From NCBI RefSeq assembly GCF_000189255.1, contig NZ_AEVS01000035.1:62001-126000 (forward strand): DNA of 64,000 nucleotides, written 5' to 3'. Made by a program: the position numbers and the translations under genes. The DNA comes from Vibrio brasiliensis LMG 20546. Lineage in GTDB: Bacteria; Pseudomonadota; Gammaproteobacteria; Enterobacterales; Vibrionaceae. The notes beneath the pieces are model-generated. The model was not told the origin of the DNA and searched no databases. It saw nothing but the letters and a program-made list of their open reading frames with translations. How positions within the stretch are numbered: the stretch's first letter is position 1; each line of letters begins with the position of its first letter. Of the stretch, positions 1 through 10,300 are shown piece after piece.

Positions 1-482
1 GAGGTAGGTTCGTCGAAGAGCAAAATCTCAGGCTGCATACACAGAGAGCGTGCAATTGCCACCCGCTGCTGCTGGCCCCCCGACAGTTGTACTGGATATT
101 TATCGGCTTGCTGTTCAATGTTTACCCGACTGAGAAAGTGCATTGCTCGCTGGTTAGCTTGTGCTTTTGATAAACCGAGTGTTCTGATGGGTGCCAGGGT
201 CAGGTTTTCGAGCACAGTCAGGTGAGGGAACAAATTAAAGTGTTGAAACACCATGCCAACTTTGCCCGCTTTGGGCAGGGATTGGTCGTCACCGAGAACG
301 GAAATCGTTCCGTTAGAAATCGATTCAAGTCCATTGACTGTGCGGATTAAGGTTGACTTACCCGAACCCGAAGGGCCACAGACGACCAAAATCTCGCCTT
401 TTACCACACTAAGGTTAATGCCCTTTAGTGCGTGAAATTCACCGTACCATTTATCGACGTTACTAAACTCAATGGCTTTCAT
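1..482 (-). CDS. Polar amino-acid ABC transporter ATP-binding protein (partial, N-terminal part)
   Basis: This is the cytoplasmic ATPase subunit of an amino-acid importer of the GlnQ/HisP class. The first 160 residues are visible and the C-terminus lies beyond the left edge. The protein starts at the ATG at 480-482. Visible motifs are the Walker A loop GPSGSGKST at about residues 36-44, the Q-loop in VFQHFNLFPH at about 78-87, the ABC signature LSGGQQQR at 133-140 and Walker B LLFDEPT at 154-160. The phrase FNLFPHLTVLEN is typical of the glutamine/polar amino-acid branch. The permease and binding protein are not in the window, so the substrate cannot be named. The class is certain. Confidence 0.93.
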   Translation of the reverse strand, partial: MKAIEFSNVDKWYGEFHALKGINLSVVKGEILVVCGPSGSGKSTLIRTVNGLESISNGTISVLGDDQSLPKAGKVGMVFQHFNLFPHLTVLENLTLAPIRTLGLSKAQANQRAMHFLSRVNIEQQADKYPVQLSGGQQQRVAIARSLCMQPEILLFDEPT

Positions 483-609
483 GCCTGATCTTATAGTGAT
501 TTTAATTATCTACTTACCTTAACAATATCAGCAACATATTGCATCTTGTACGTAAGAGTATTACTACAAAGATCAGTGGTAGTGGTTGTTTTCATTGGGT
601 GTAATTAAA

Positions 610-630
610 ATTTTACACCTTGTGTAAAAT
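610..630. promoter_or_regulatory. Perfect inverted repeat upstream of aroG (possible operator)
   Basis: Two perfect 9-bp arms (ATTTTACAC and GTGTAAAAT) are separated by 3 bp. The repeat lies in the 308-bp gap between the divergently transcribed ABC ATPase gene and aroG. The TTTACA/TGTAAA half-sites are those of a TyrR box but in the opposite order, so assignment to TyrR is not supported. The position fits an operator for either gene. Confidence 0.4.
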
Positions 631-634
631 GTAA

Positions 635-657
635 AAAAGGCAAAAATATTGCCTTTT
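635..657 (+). terminator. Hairpin upstream of aroG (attenuator or terminator candidate)
   Basis: A 9-bp perfect stem (AAAAGGCAA with TTGCCTTTT) has a 5-nt loop. The plus strand then has a short broken T run, and the minus strand a run of six Ts. It lies 130 bp before aroG and just after the inverted repeat at 610-630. No leader peptide was seen, so attenuation of aroG is only a possibility. The rest of the gap to 790 holds the aroG leader, with a small palindrome GGTTGCAACC at 670-679 and the ribosome binding site. Confidence 0.35.
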
Positions 658-790
658 ATTTGAAATAGTGGTTGCAACCTGAGTTTTTGATAGATAAGTT
701 ACAGAGAACAGGAACAAGAAAAGCTGAACGTTTTTTCACCGCTTAATTTTGGTGCTGCGTTCAACCAAGAGAAATAGGAAGAAGTAAGCA

Positions 791-1846
791 ATGTTTCAGA
801 CAGATGATGTACGAATTAATAAAGTAAAAGAGTTATTACCGCCAGTTGCGGTTTTAGAGAAGTTTCCAGCGACTGAATCGGCTTCTTCGACCACATTTCG
901 TTCGCGTGAAGCAATCTCAAATATTCTTAAAGGGGACGATGATCGCCTGTTGGTAATTATTGGTCCATGTTCAATTCATGATCCAGAAGCGGCTATCGAA
1001 TACGGTAAGCGCCTGAAGGTGCTGCGTGATGAGCTTGGCGATCGCCTTGAAGTGGTTATGCGTGTTTACTTCGAAAAACCGCGTACAACAGTCGGTTGGA
1101 AAGGTCTGATTAATGACCCGTACCTAAACGACACGTTTAAGATCAACGACGGTCTGCGCATGGGTCGTAAGCTGTTGCTAGACCTAACGGATATGGGCAT
1201 GCCGACAGCGAGTGAATTCTTAGATATGATTTCACCGCAATACGTTGCCGATCTTATTAGCTGGGGCGCGATTGGCGCACGTACTACTGAGTCTCAGGTA
1301 CACCGTGAGCTAGCATCTGGTATCTCGTGTCCAGTTGGCTTTAAGAACGGTACTGATGGCAACATCAAGATCGCTTCGGATGCTATTCGTTCTGCAAGTG
1401 CTTCACACCACTTCCTGTCAGTAACTAAGTACGGCCACTCTGCGATTATTGAAACAGCGGGTAACCCGGATTGTCATATCATTCTTCGTGGCGGTAAAGA
1501 GCCTAACTACAGTGCTGATCATGTTGGTGCTATCAAGCAAGAGCTTGAGAAGTCAGGTCTGCCTCAAAAAGTGATGATTGATTTCAGCCACGCTAACAGC
1601 TCTAAACAGTACCAACGCCAGATGGTTGTTGCTGAAGATGTCGCAGGCCAGATTTCTGGTGGTGAAGATGCGATCTTCGGTGTGATGATTGAATCTCACC
1701 TGGTTGAAGGTCGTCAGGATCTGGTTGAAGGTGAGACTCTGACTTACGGTCAGTCTATCACTGACGCATGTATCGGTTGGAATGACACTGAAAAAGTACT
1801 TCGCCAGCTAGCAGATGCGGTTGCGGCTCGTCGCAACAACAAGTAA
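791..1846 (+). CDS. aroG: 3-deoxy-7-phosphoheptulonate (DAHP) synthase, AroG type
   Basis: This enzyme condenses phosphoenolpyruvate with erythrose 4-phosphate in the first step of the shikimate pathway to aromatic amino acids, in the cytoplasm. The 351-residue length is usual for the type I, AroF/G/H family. Recognisable family blocks are LLPPVAVLEKFPAT near residue 15, VIIGPCSIHDP near 54, the R-rich active site around KPRTTVGWKG near 97, GAIGARTTESQVHRE near 158 and DFSHANSS near 267. The sequence follows E. coli AroG more closely than AroF or AroH, so phenylalanine feedback control is likely but inferred. An AGGAAG ribosome binding site at 777-782 precedes the ATG. A strong terminator follows, so the gene is monocistronic. 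Confidence 0.96.
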   Translation: MFQTDDVRINKVKELLPPVAVLEKFPATESASSTTFRSREAISNILKGDDDRLLVIIGPCSIHDPEAAIEYGKRLKVLRDELGDRLEVVMRVYFEKPRTTVGWKGLINDPYLNDTFKINDGLRMGRKLLLDLTDMGMPTASEFLDMISPQYVADLISWGAIGARTTESQVHRELASGISCPVGFKNGTDGNIKIASDAIRSASASHHFLSVTKYGHSAIIETAGNPDCHIILRGGKEPNYSADHVGAIKQELEKSGLPQKVMIDFSHANSSKQYQRQMVVAEDVAGQISGGEDAIFGVMIESHLVEGRQDLVEGETLTYGQSITDACIGWNDTEKVLRQLADAVAARRNNK

Positions 1847-1864
1847 GCATTTTACGCTGACAAT

Positions 1865-1891
1865 AAAAAAGCTCCCAAGGGAGCTTTTTTT
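1865..1891. terminator. Rho-independent terminator of aroG (bidirectional)
   Basis: The stem GCTCCC/GGGAGC is flanked by an A run on the left and a T run on the right. It ends aroG on the plus strand and can also end malS, which converges on it from the minus strand. Confidence 0.9.
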
Positions 1892-1927
1892 GATCGCTAC
1901 TGTTATCAATCAAAGTTGTCTAACGAG

Positions 1928-3985
1928 TTAGCGCCCCATATAGGCAACGACTACCTTGTCTTGACCAAGAGTCCTGGAGAATACGTAGGCATCCTTGTTG
2001 TCAATCTGCTTGTGTACTCCAGCGCCGATAGCTGGATGGTTTTGCCGGAACTTACCGACAGTTTGCCAGTGTGACAGAAGCTGCTCTCTATCTTTGTCGA
2101 GTTTCCACACCATATCTGAGCGAGTTCCCTGGTGGAAATCATCGGCGTATGGCCCTAACTCCCGACCCACTTCATCACCATAATAGATCTGGACTGCACC
2201 CGGGCTAAGAAGCAGTGCGTTGGCAGCATTGCGTTGCATGTCGAACGATTTGAAACGGTTGAAGAACAGTTCTGTGTCGTGGGATGACATGTAGCTAACA
2301 GGTGTGAAGTCCGGCGTTAACTGAATTGAATCAGAGTAGTTCTGATACAGATCCTGCATCTGGCTAAAGCAAGTCGCCCCTTTATCGAGCTTTTTCTGCA
2401 TATCAAAGTTAATCAAGGCATCGAACCCCTGATCTGCATATGGTGAACGGTAGGCAGAGTGACCCCAGACTTCGCCCATCATCCAGAATGGCGCACCTTG
2501 TTGATCGTTTTCCGCTCTCCACGCTTTCAAACTATCGCTGGCAGCTTGTTTTAACTTAAGCCAGACGTCACCTTCTACGTGTTTGACGGTATCGACCCTG
2601 AACCCGTCGATACCAAAACGTTTGACCCAATCCGACTGCCATTCGACCAGGTAGTCGGCGACGGTGTAACCCTCTTTAGCGACCACGCGCGTGTCTGGAT
2701 TGTTAAGTAGCCACTGAGGAGGGATGACAACCTTCGATGATTCAGTAAGGAAGTCGGGTAAACCTGCAAGATTCATTGTGGTGTCACTGCTACCCGGTTG
2801 TGAGTAGCCTGGTAGGCCAGCGCGAACCCAGTCTGGCCCCCACCAGTTAACCCATTGGTCGCTTTGGTAGTCAATATGGTCGTTGTAACTATGCCAGTTC
2901 TGTCCTGATTGCGGCTTCCATTTGGCCCAACTGTCAGTCATACCATTTCTGTCGACGACTTCTAAGTTATCGAACTGCATATCTGCCAGAGTTGAATAAC
3001 CAGCGTGGTTGATCACTGCGTCAAGCAGGATCTTGATACCGCGCTTGTGAGCTTCAGCCACCAGAGTTCGCAAGTCTTCTTCATTACCAAAATTCTGATC
3101 GATCTTGGTGAAGTCGCGAGTCCAGTAACCGTGGTATGAATAGAAAGGAAAGCTGCCGCTCTCGCCCCCACCGACAAAGCCGTGCACCTGCTCGACAATT
3201 GGAGACAGCCAGATGGCGTCGGTACCTAAGCTCTTAATATAGTCGAGCTTGGCGATCACCCCTTTCAGGTCACCGCCATGAAAGGTCCCGACTTCTTGCT
3301 GGTGATCTTTCTGGCGTCGGTAGCTGTGATCATTACTAGCATCGCCGTTATTAAAGCGATCGACCATTACAAAATAGATGTTGGCATTGTGATAGGTGAA
3401 CTCTGGCTCCATTTGTTGTTGGGAGGCCGGTTCTAGCAATACTAAACCACCACTCTGCTTAGTGGCAGCAAGGGTGACTGAGTTGTTTGCCACTTTTACC
3501 GTCTGTCCACTAAGGGCATCTCTCAAAACTGTGCCGTCAGCAAAGGTGTCGCCAAGCTTAATGGTGACAGGATCACCCGCATATTGCTGACACTGGACAT
3601 CGGGGATTGGCCTACTGAAGGTTTTGGTACTCTTTTTAGCTTCCCGAGCAATGATCAGAGTATTGAGTTGTGGGTCGAAATTGAATGAGTAGTCGCCTTT
3701 AAAGCGGATTTTCAGAGGCAGAACGGTATCTTCACCACAGTTCAGATTAAGTGGTCGGCGAAACTTAACTTTCTGATTGTCTGCGACCTCACAGGAGCCA
3801 TCAATTCCGGAGATAGTTATCTGATAGTTATCTTTAGAGAGTGTTAAGACTGCTGGTTCAGTCGCTGACAGAGGAACATCGCGACTGGTTGTAGTGGTTG
3901 ATATGGTCAGGTTAGGACTCGCTGCTACGGGTAAACTGCACAGGGTAGCAAGCATAATCGCATTGGGCACAAATTGGCTTTTCAC
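1928..3985 (-). CDS. malS: Periplasmic alpha-amylase, MalS type
   Basis: This glycoside hydrolase family 13 alpha-amylase cleaves alpha-1,4 linkages in maltodextrins. The 685-residue length is close to E. coli MalS. An N-terminal signal peptide (about residues 1-22, ending VAASP) sends it to the periplasm. A non-catalytic beta-rich N-terminal region precedes the TIM barrel, which starts at about 200 (IYFVMVDRFNNGD). The four GH13 regions are visible: DAVINH at 322-327, GFRVDTVKH at 461-469 with nucleophile D465, GEVW at 504-507 with acid/base E505, and SSHD at 567-570 with D570. The start codon is GTG at 3983-3985, preceded by AAGGA with normal spacing. Other maltose genes are not adjacent. 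Control by MalT and CRP is expected for the family, but the sites seen here are weak. Confidence 0.92.
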   Translation of the reverse strand: MKSQFVPNAIMLATLCSLPVAASPNLTISTTTTSRDVPLSATEPAVLTLSKDNYQITISGIDGSCEVADNQKVKFRRPLNLNCGEDTVLPLKIRFKGDYSFNFDPQLNTLIIAREAKKSTKTFSRPIPDVQCQQYAGDPVTIKLGDTFADGTVLRDALSGQTVKVANNSVTLAATKQSGGLVLLEPASQQQMEPEFTYHNANIYFVMVDRFNNGDASNDHSYRRQKDHQQEVGTFHGGDLKGVIAKLDYIKSLGTDAIWLSPIVEQVHGFVGGGESGSFPFYSYHGYWTRDFTKIDQNFGNEEDLRTLVAEAHKRGIKILLDAVINHAGYSTLADMQFDNLEVVDRNGMTDSWAKWKPQSGQNWHSYNDHIDYQSDQWVNWWGPDWVRAGLPGYSQPGSSDTTMNLAGLPDFLTESSKVVIPPQWLLNNPDTRVVAKEGYTVADYLVEWQSDWVKRFGIDGFRVDTVKHVEGDVWLKLKQAASDSLKAWRAENDQQGAPFWMMGEVWGHSAYRSPYADQGFDALINFDMQKKLDKGATCFSQMQDLYQNYSDSIQLTPDFTPVSYMSSHDTELFFNRFKSFDMQRNAANALLLSPGAVQIYYGDEVGRELGPYADDFHQGTRSDMVWKLDKDREQLLSHWQTVGKFRQNHPAIGAGVHKQIDNKDAYVFSRTLGQDKVVVAYMGR

Positions 3986-4394
3986 GTTACATCCTTGAGT
4001 TATTAGTATTGGTCACTTTGCACTCTAACTTAGCTCCTCATGTTCAACATCATTCCCCTCGTCTACGCCCCAAACTCAGAGAGTGGTCACATAATCTGCT
4101 TTGAAGGGAGGAATTAGTGATTAATTTTTTAGGGGGTGTTGTTTGGTAATTAGGGCTCAGAAATCTTAAAAATAAGACGGCAGCTGTCTCATTGTGTAAA
4201 AACTAACCCAAAAACAGTTCATCAGTATCAATAATTTGTTTCACTTAACATTTATTAGGGTTATTGATTATAAATAACTCAAATAACCGCTGGAATAAGC
4301 TGCAATATTTGCTATTTTGTTCGAATAAATAAAATGATACCAAATGTTTCCATCCCCTTGATATTTACTAAGGGAGATGTTGTGGGGAACCTTT
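3986..4394. promoter_or_regulatory. Divergent control region of malS and the giant adhesin gene
   Basis: This gap is AT-rich and holds no gene. The malS-proximal part has GGGAGGA at 4106-4112 and two G-rich minus-strand motifs near 4030-4060, which loosely resemble the MalT core GGAKGA. There is a weak CRP half-site TGTGA on the minus strand near 4086. The adhesin-proximal part has an inverted repeat GGTTATT (4259-4265) / AATAACC (4282-4288). None of these is strong enough to assign a regulator. Confidence 0.3.
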
Positions 4395-7300
4395 ATGGAC
4401 GTGGATGTTTTGCGCCAAGCTGCTGTAATAAAAGAGATATCTGGTGATGTTGTTATTGTGTCTCCAGATGGGAAGGCACGTAAAGCCGAAGTCGGTGATA
4501 CGGTAGCTAAAAATGAGATAGTTATTACGGCTAATCAGTCGACTATTCTGATGGAATCGCCAAATACCGCATTTCATCTTGATTCAAATGCTATTGCCAC
4601 AGAGCCTGAAGTGGGCGAGTGGGGGGCGGTTCCTATTGCTGGAGAGGTCAACTTCGATCTCGCTAATTTAAGCGATAGTGCATTTGGAGAAGATGAATTT
4701 GCCGCTATTCAGGAAGCTATCTTAGCTGGCGCTGACCCAACAGAATTACTTGAAGCGACCGCCGCTGGTGGTGGTGCAGGCTCAGCGAACGCGGGCTTTG
4801 TGACTATCGACTATAACGGGGCAGAAGTTCTAGCCAGTACCTTCTTTGAAACATCTGGCTTCGCATCTGATAACGTAACCGAGACTGATGACGAAGGCAG
4901 ACCACTTGTTTTTGCTGCCGGTGGTGAAAGTATCAGTGAAACACTGGTTGAAGGTTCTTTATCTCAAGGCACCTACCCACAAACAACAACCAGCTCCGTA
5001 ACCATTTTTGCTGGTGATCTCCCTCTTGATCCAACCTCTTTTGTTCCCAGCGAAACCTCACTTGCTTCGCTGATTAGTGAACTTAACAGCGATATCACTT
5101 CTAACGGACAGTCAGTCACCTTCAGCTACGACGCTGCTGAAAACGCCATTGTAGGTGTTTTAGGTGGCGAAGAAGTACTCCGCATTGATATCGATACCAG
5201 CAATCTTGGTAAAGACGTTGTTCTCGAACTTACCACCACGATTTCTCAGCCAATTGATCACGTTCCTTCTGTTGGTGGCGGTCAGGTTGCTTTCGACAAT
5301 GACCAGATTGTAGTGTCTTTCGAAATTGAAGGTAAAGACAGTGGCGGCAACTCGATTCGAACGCCAATTGATGCCCAGGTCACCATCGGGGATGGAGCCA
5401 ATGCTGAATTTACCTCGATTGATAGCGCAGATGTTTATGAAGCGGGCCTGAGTGATGGCTCTGGTGTTGGAGCAACAAATACAGAGTTTAACGGTACTCT
5501 CAATGGAGCATTGGGCAGTGACCAGGTGACTGAACTGCAGATTGATGTTGATGCCTTTAATGCGGCGCAGCAGGATTCAGCGATCACCTCACAAGGTCAA
5601 ACCATTATTCTGGAAGCCGTTGATGGCCAGCCGGGTGTGTATTCAGGTTATATCTTACTTGAAGGTGTGCGAGTTGATGTACTCAAGATCACTATCGGTG
5701 ATGTGACCAACAGTGACACTTCATTTAGCGCGGATTACAAAGTAGAGCTTCTTGATGAACTTGATCAGGGTCAGCAGGGCATGGACACGATCGCTATTCC
5801 GCTACCCGTATTCGCGATTGATGCAGATAACGACCAGTCACAAAGCTCTCAACTAGTGATTAACGTTGGCGACGATGTTCAGGTCGTTGTCGACGGTAGT
5901 TTGACTGTCACAGAACCAGATTTCGGCGCCACTGAAACCAGCAATGAAATTGATGTGATCAGCAAAGCTGGTGCAGATAATGGCGAAGTCACCTCATTTA
6001 CTTTTGATGGCAAAGAGTACCTCCTGGAAGAGGGGAAAACTGAGTACTCAGTGACGGATGGCACAGTTAAGATCTCTACTGATGGACAGTTATCATTCAT
6101 CGCCAATAGTGACCTCGACCATTCTGCGAGCGATACCATCAAGCACACCATTGTTGTCACTGTAACGGATAAAGATGGCGACGAGCTGACCAGCACCGTC
6201 GATGTTGAGATTGCTGACGGTAAAAATCCTGTGATCAACAGCATCACAGCGGTCGACGTATTTGAAGCGGGTCTGAGCGATGGCTCGAAAGTGGGTGATA
6301 CAGACGTAACTGCCAGTGGCACCATTGACTTTACCACTGGCAGTGATGAAGTCGTCGCGATGGGGATTGATGTTAAAACATTCAACGACTCATCGACCCT
6401 GACATCAGGCGGCAAGGATGTGCTGCTTGAAGAAGTATCTGCAGGCGTTTATCGCGGTTATATCACTGCCAGTGATGGTAGCAAAGTTGAAGTACTGACG
6501 ATTAACCTCGACCAAAACAACCTTGGTGAGTACAGCGTCACATTACATCAAGAAGTGGATCACGCGACTCAAGGTCAGGACAGCCTTGCGGTAAGTATTC
6601 CTGTCTATGCCGTAGATAGTGACAATGACCATTCTGCTAATAGTCAGTTAGTGATTAACATTGGCGACGATCTGCAGGTTGTTACTGACGGTAGTCTGAG
6701 CGTCATCGAGCCGGATCATGTTGGTACGGAAACCAGTAACCAGATTGATGTAATTACTAACGCCGGCGCCGATAATGGTGAAGTAAGCTCGTTCACATTC
6801 GATGGTAACCCGCAACAAATCGTACCGGGGCAAACGGAATATTCAGTTACTGATGGTACTGTGGTGATTACGCCTGATGGTAAATTATCATTTATTGCCA
6901 ACAGTGACGTTGACCACTCAAGTAGCGACACTGTTAAGCATACTATCGTTGTTACGGTAACCGATAATGATGGCGATGAGCTGACCAGTACAGTCAATCT
7001 GGAAATTAAAGATGGTAACAATCCGGTGATTAATAGCATCAACGAGGTTGACGTATTTGAAGCTGGTTTGAGTGACGGCTCGAAAGTGGGTGACACTGAT
7101 ACGACTGCCAGTGGCACGATTGACTTTACAACAGGTAGTGATCAAGTCGTCGCAATGGGCGTTGATGTTAAAGCGTTTAATGATTCATCAACGCTAACAT
7201 CAGGTGGTAAGGATGTGGTGCTTGAAGAAGTTTTTGCTGGCGTTTATCGCGGCTACATCACCACAGACGATGGCAAACAAGTCGACGTACTATCGATTAC

Positions 7301-10300
7301 CCTCGATCAAAATAAACTTGGTGAGTACAGCGTCACTTTGCTTGAGGAAGTCGACCATTCAACTCAAGGGCAAGACAGCCTTACGGTAAACATTCCGGTT
7401 TATGCCGTTGACAGTGATAACGACCATTCGGCGAACAGCCAGCTAGTGATTAACATTGGTGATGATCTACAAGTGGTCACTAACGGTAATTTAAGCGTTA
7501 CTGAACCTGATCATACTGGTACTGAAAACAGTAACCAGATTGATGTGATTACTCAGGCTGGTGCAGACAATGGTGAAGTCACTTCGTTTACTTTTGATGG
7601 CACTAAGTACCCACTTGAAGAGGGTAAAACCGAATATCCAGTTACCGATGGCACGGTAGTGATTACCGCTGATGGGCAGTTATCCTTTATTGCTAACAGT
7701 GACCTTGACCATAAAGCCAGCGATACCATAACCCACACCATTGTTGTGTCAGTTAAAGATCAAGATGGTGATGAGCTGACCAGCACAGTTACACTCGAAA
7801 TTGCTGACGGAAAAAATCCAGTCATCGATAGTATTACATCAGTAGACGTGTTCGAAGCTGGCCTGAGCGATGGCTCTGGTGTTGGCGACACTGATATCAC
7901 AGCGACGGGTACGATTGACTTTACTACTGGTAGTGATCAGGTTGTTGCGATGGGAGTTGATGTCAAAGCATTCAATGATTCATCAACACTTAAATCAGGC
8001 GGTCAGGATGTGATACTTGAAGAAGTATCAGACGGTGTTTATCGCGGCTACATCACAGAGAACAACGTTAAAGTTGACGTCTTAACTATTAAGCTCGACC
8101 AAACTAAGCTTGGCGATTACAGCGTGACACTGCATCAAGAAGTCGATCATGGTGCACAAGGTCAGGATAGCCTGGCTGTGAGTATTCCAGTTTATGCGGT
8201 CGACAGTGATAACGATCATTCAGCTAACAGTCAGTTAGTGATAAACATTGGCGATGACTTACAAGTCGTTACTGATGGTAGTCTGAGCGTTACTGAGCCG
8301 GATCATATTGGCACTGAAACCAGTAACGAGATTGATGTGATTACTGAGGCAGGGGCGGATAATGGTCAAGTAACGTCGTTTACCTTTGATGGTAAAGAGT
8401 ACACGTTCGAAGAGGGCAAAACCGAATATGCCGTTACTGACGGTACGGTCAAGATCACCGCAGATGGTCAATTATCATTTGTTGCAAACAGCAATCTTAA
8501 CCACAAAGTCAGCGATACGATTACCCATACCATAGTTGTTACCGTTACCGATCAAGATGGCGACAAGCTAACCAGCACCGTCAATCTGGATATTACTGAT
8601 GGTAATGACCCAGTGATTAAAAGCATCACAGCAGTCGATGTGTTTGAAGCCGGATTGGGTGACGGCTCAGGTTCAGGTGCGACTGACATTACCGCAGAGG
8701 GTGTGATTGATGTTACCACTGGCAGTGATCTAGTTGTCGCACTGGCCGTCGATGTTAAAGCATTCAATGATGCCTCGACCCTGACATCGGATGGTAAAGA
8801 CGTAGTGCTTGAAGAGGTTTCTGCGGGTGTTTATCGCGGGTATATCACTGAGAACGGTGTCAAAGTCGATGTATTGACTATCACGCTCGACCAAGACAAG
8901 CTTGGTGAGTACAGCGTGACACTGCACAAAGAAGTCGACCACCCTACGCAGGGGCAAGATAGTGTTGCCGTGAGTATCCCGGTTTACGCAGTAGACAGTG
9001 ATAACGACCACTCTGCGAATAGCCAGTTAGTGATCAACATCGGCGATGATATGGCCACGATTGAAGGCTTTGCTGATGGGAGTAAATTCAAAGTCAACGA
9101 AGATGATACCGCTACAGGTTCTTCACCGGGTCAGGCGTACGTTACCGGGGAGTTTGTTACCACTCAAGGCGCAGATACGGTCGTTAAGTACGAGTTAGTC
9201 AATCTCGGTAACTCTGAAAGCGGCCTTAAATCAGGTGGCGTTGAAGTGACAATTCAAGATGTCAGCACACCGACGGGTCCAACGGTATATCACGGTGTCG
9301 CCAATGGTATCGTGGTCTTTACTCTTGAGTTAGAGAGTGACGGCAGCTACACCTATAGCCAAATTAAAGCACTCGATCACGCTCAGGGTGAAGATAGCTT
9401 AACCATCCCATTTGATGTGGTCGCAATTGATCGTGATGGGGATAAATCCCAACCTATTCGCCTGCCGATTGAAGTAATCGATGACAAACCAACTTTGACT
9501 GGTACCACGGGTGGTACACAAGTCGATGAAGATGACTTATCTGGAGTGGGCTCAGACCAGAGTCAGAGCACTCACGTTTCCGGTTCGTTTACCGTAACCG
9601 AAGGGGCAGATAGTGTTGTTAAATATGAATTAGCCGATGCTGATAAAATTCTCGAAGATTTAACCAGTGGCGGTGAAGACCTTTCATGGCGACCCGTTGC
9701 ACAGAATGGTACCGAATTTAGTTATACCGCAGAAACTGCAAGCGGTGATGCGGTGTTTACCATCATTTTTGATACGGCTGACAATAGCTACCGTTTCGAA
9801 CTGCTTAAATCCCTCGACCACCTTGCTGGTGACGGAGAGAACACTCTTCAGATCGATTTTACTATTAAAGCCACTGACTTTGATGGCGATGAAAGTAATG
9901 TGATCACTTTGCCTATTCGAGTGGTTGATGATATTCCAACCTTAACGGGACAGGCACTTACCGCTGAAGAGGGAGAAGGCTGGAGTAGTATGGTCAATAT
10001 GTTTGCTGACCAGACTGATAAAGGCGCCGACAATGCTTCTCTGACCCAAATTGAAGGTACCCAAGATAGTCATGGTGCACAAATTGTCTTTGATGATGGT
10101 CATGGTGGCTATACAAGCGTTGTAGATTTAACCCACGGTTCTCAAAGCTTGTTTGTTTTCGAGCAGACCACAGGTTCAGATGGTCAGGTTAGCCAGCGCC
10201 ATATAGGTTGGTTAGTGGTTGATTCTAATGGCGAAGTGACATTCGCTGCGGCGAAAGATCTAGAGCACAGCGGCGAAGAAATCAACTTCACAGTTAATGT

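Noticed and set aside
3986-4130. MalT boxes for malS
   Set aside because: The motifs only loosely fit GGGGAKGAGG and lack the usual paired layout; mentioned as weak in the region entry but not called as sites.
4377-4394. Upstream ATG as the adhesin start
   Set aside because: Its only SD-like sequence (AGGGAG) touches the ATG with no spacing, whereas the ATG at 4395 has GGGGAA at a normal distance.
5879-6415. Long antisense open frame (178 codons) inside the adhesin, with similar ones in each repeat
   Set aside because: It mirrors the codon pattern of the repeated sense frame, has no ribosome binding site and recurs with the repeat unit.
5427-9047. Regular repeats as a possible CRISPR array
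   Set aside because: Units are ~795 bp, lie in one open protein frame and lack unique spacers.
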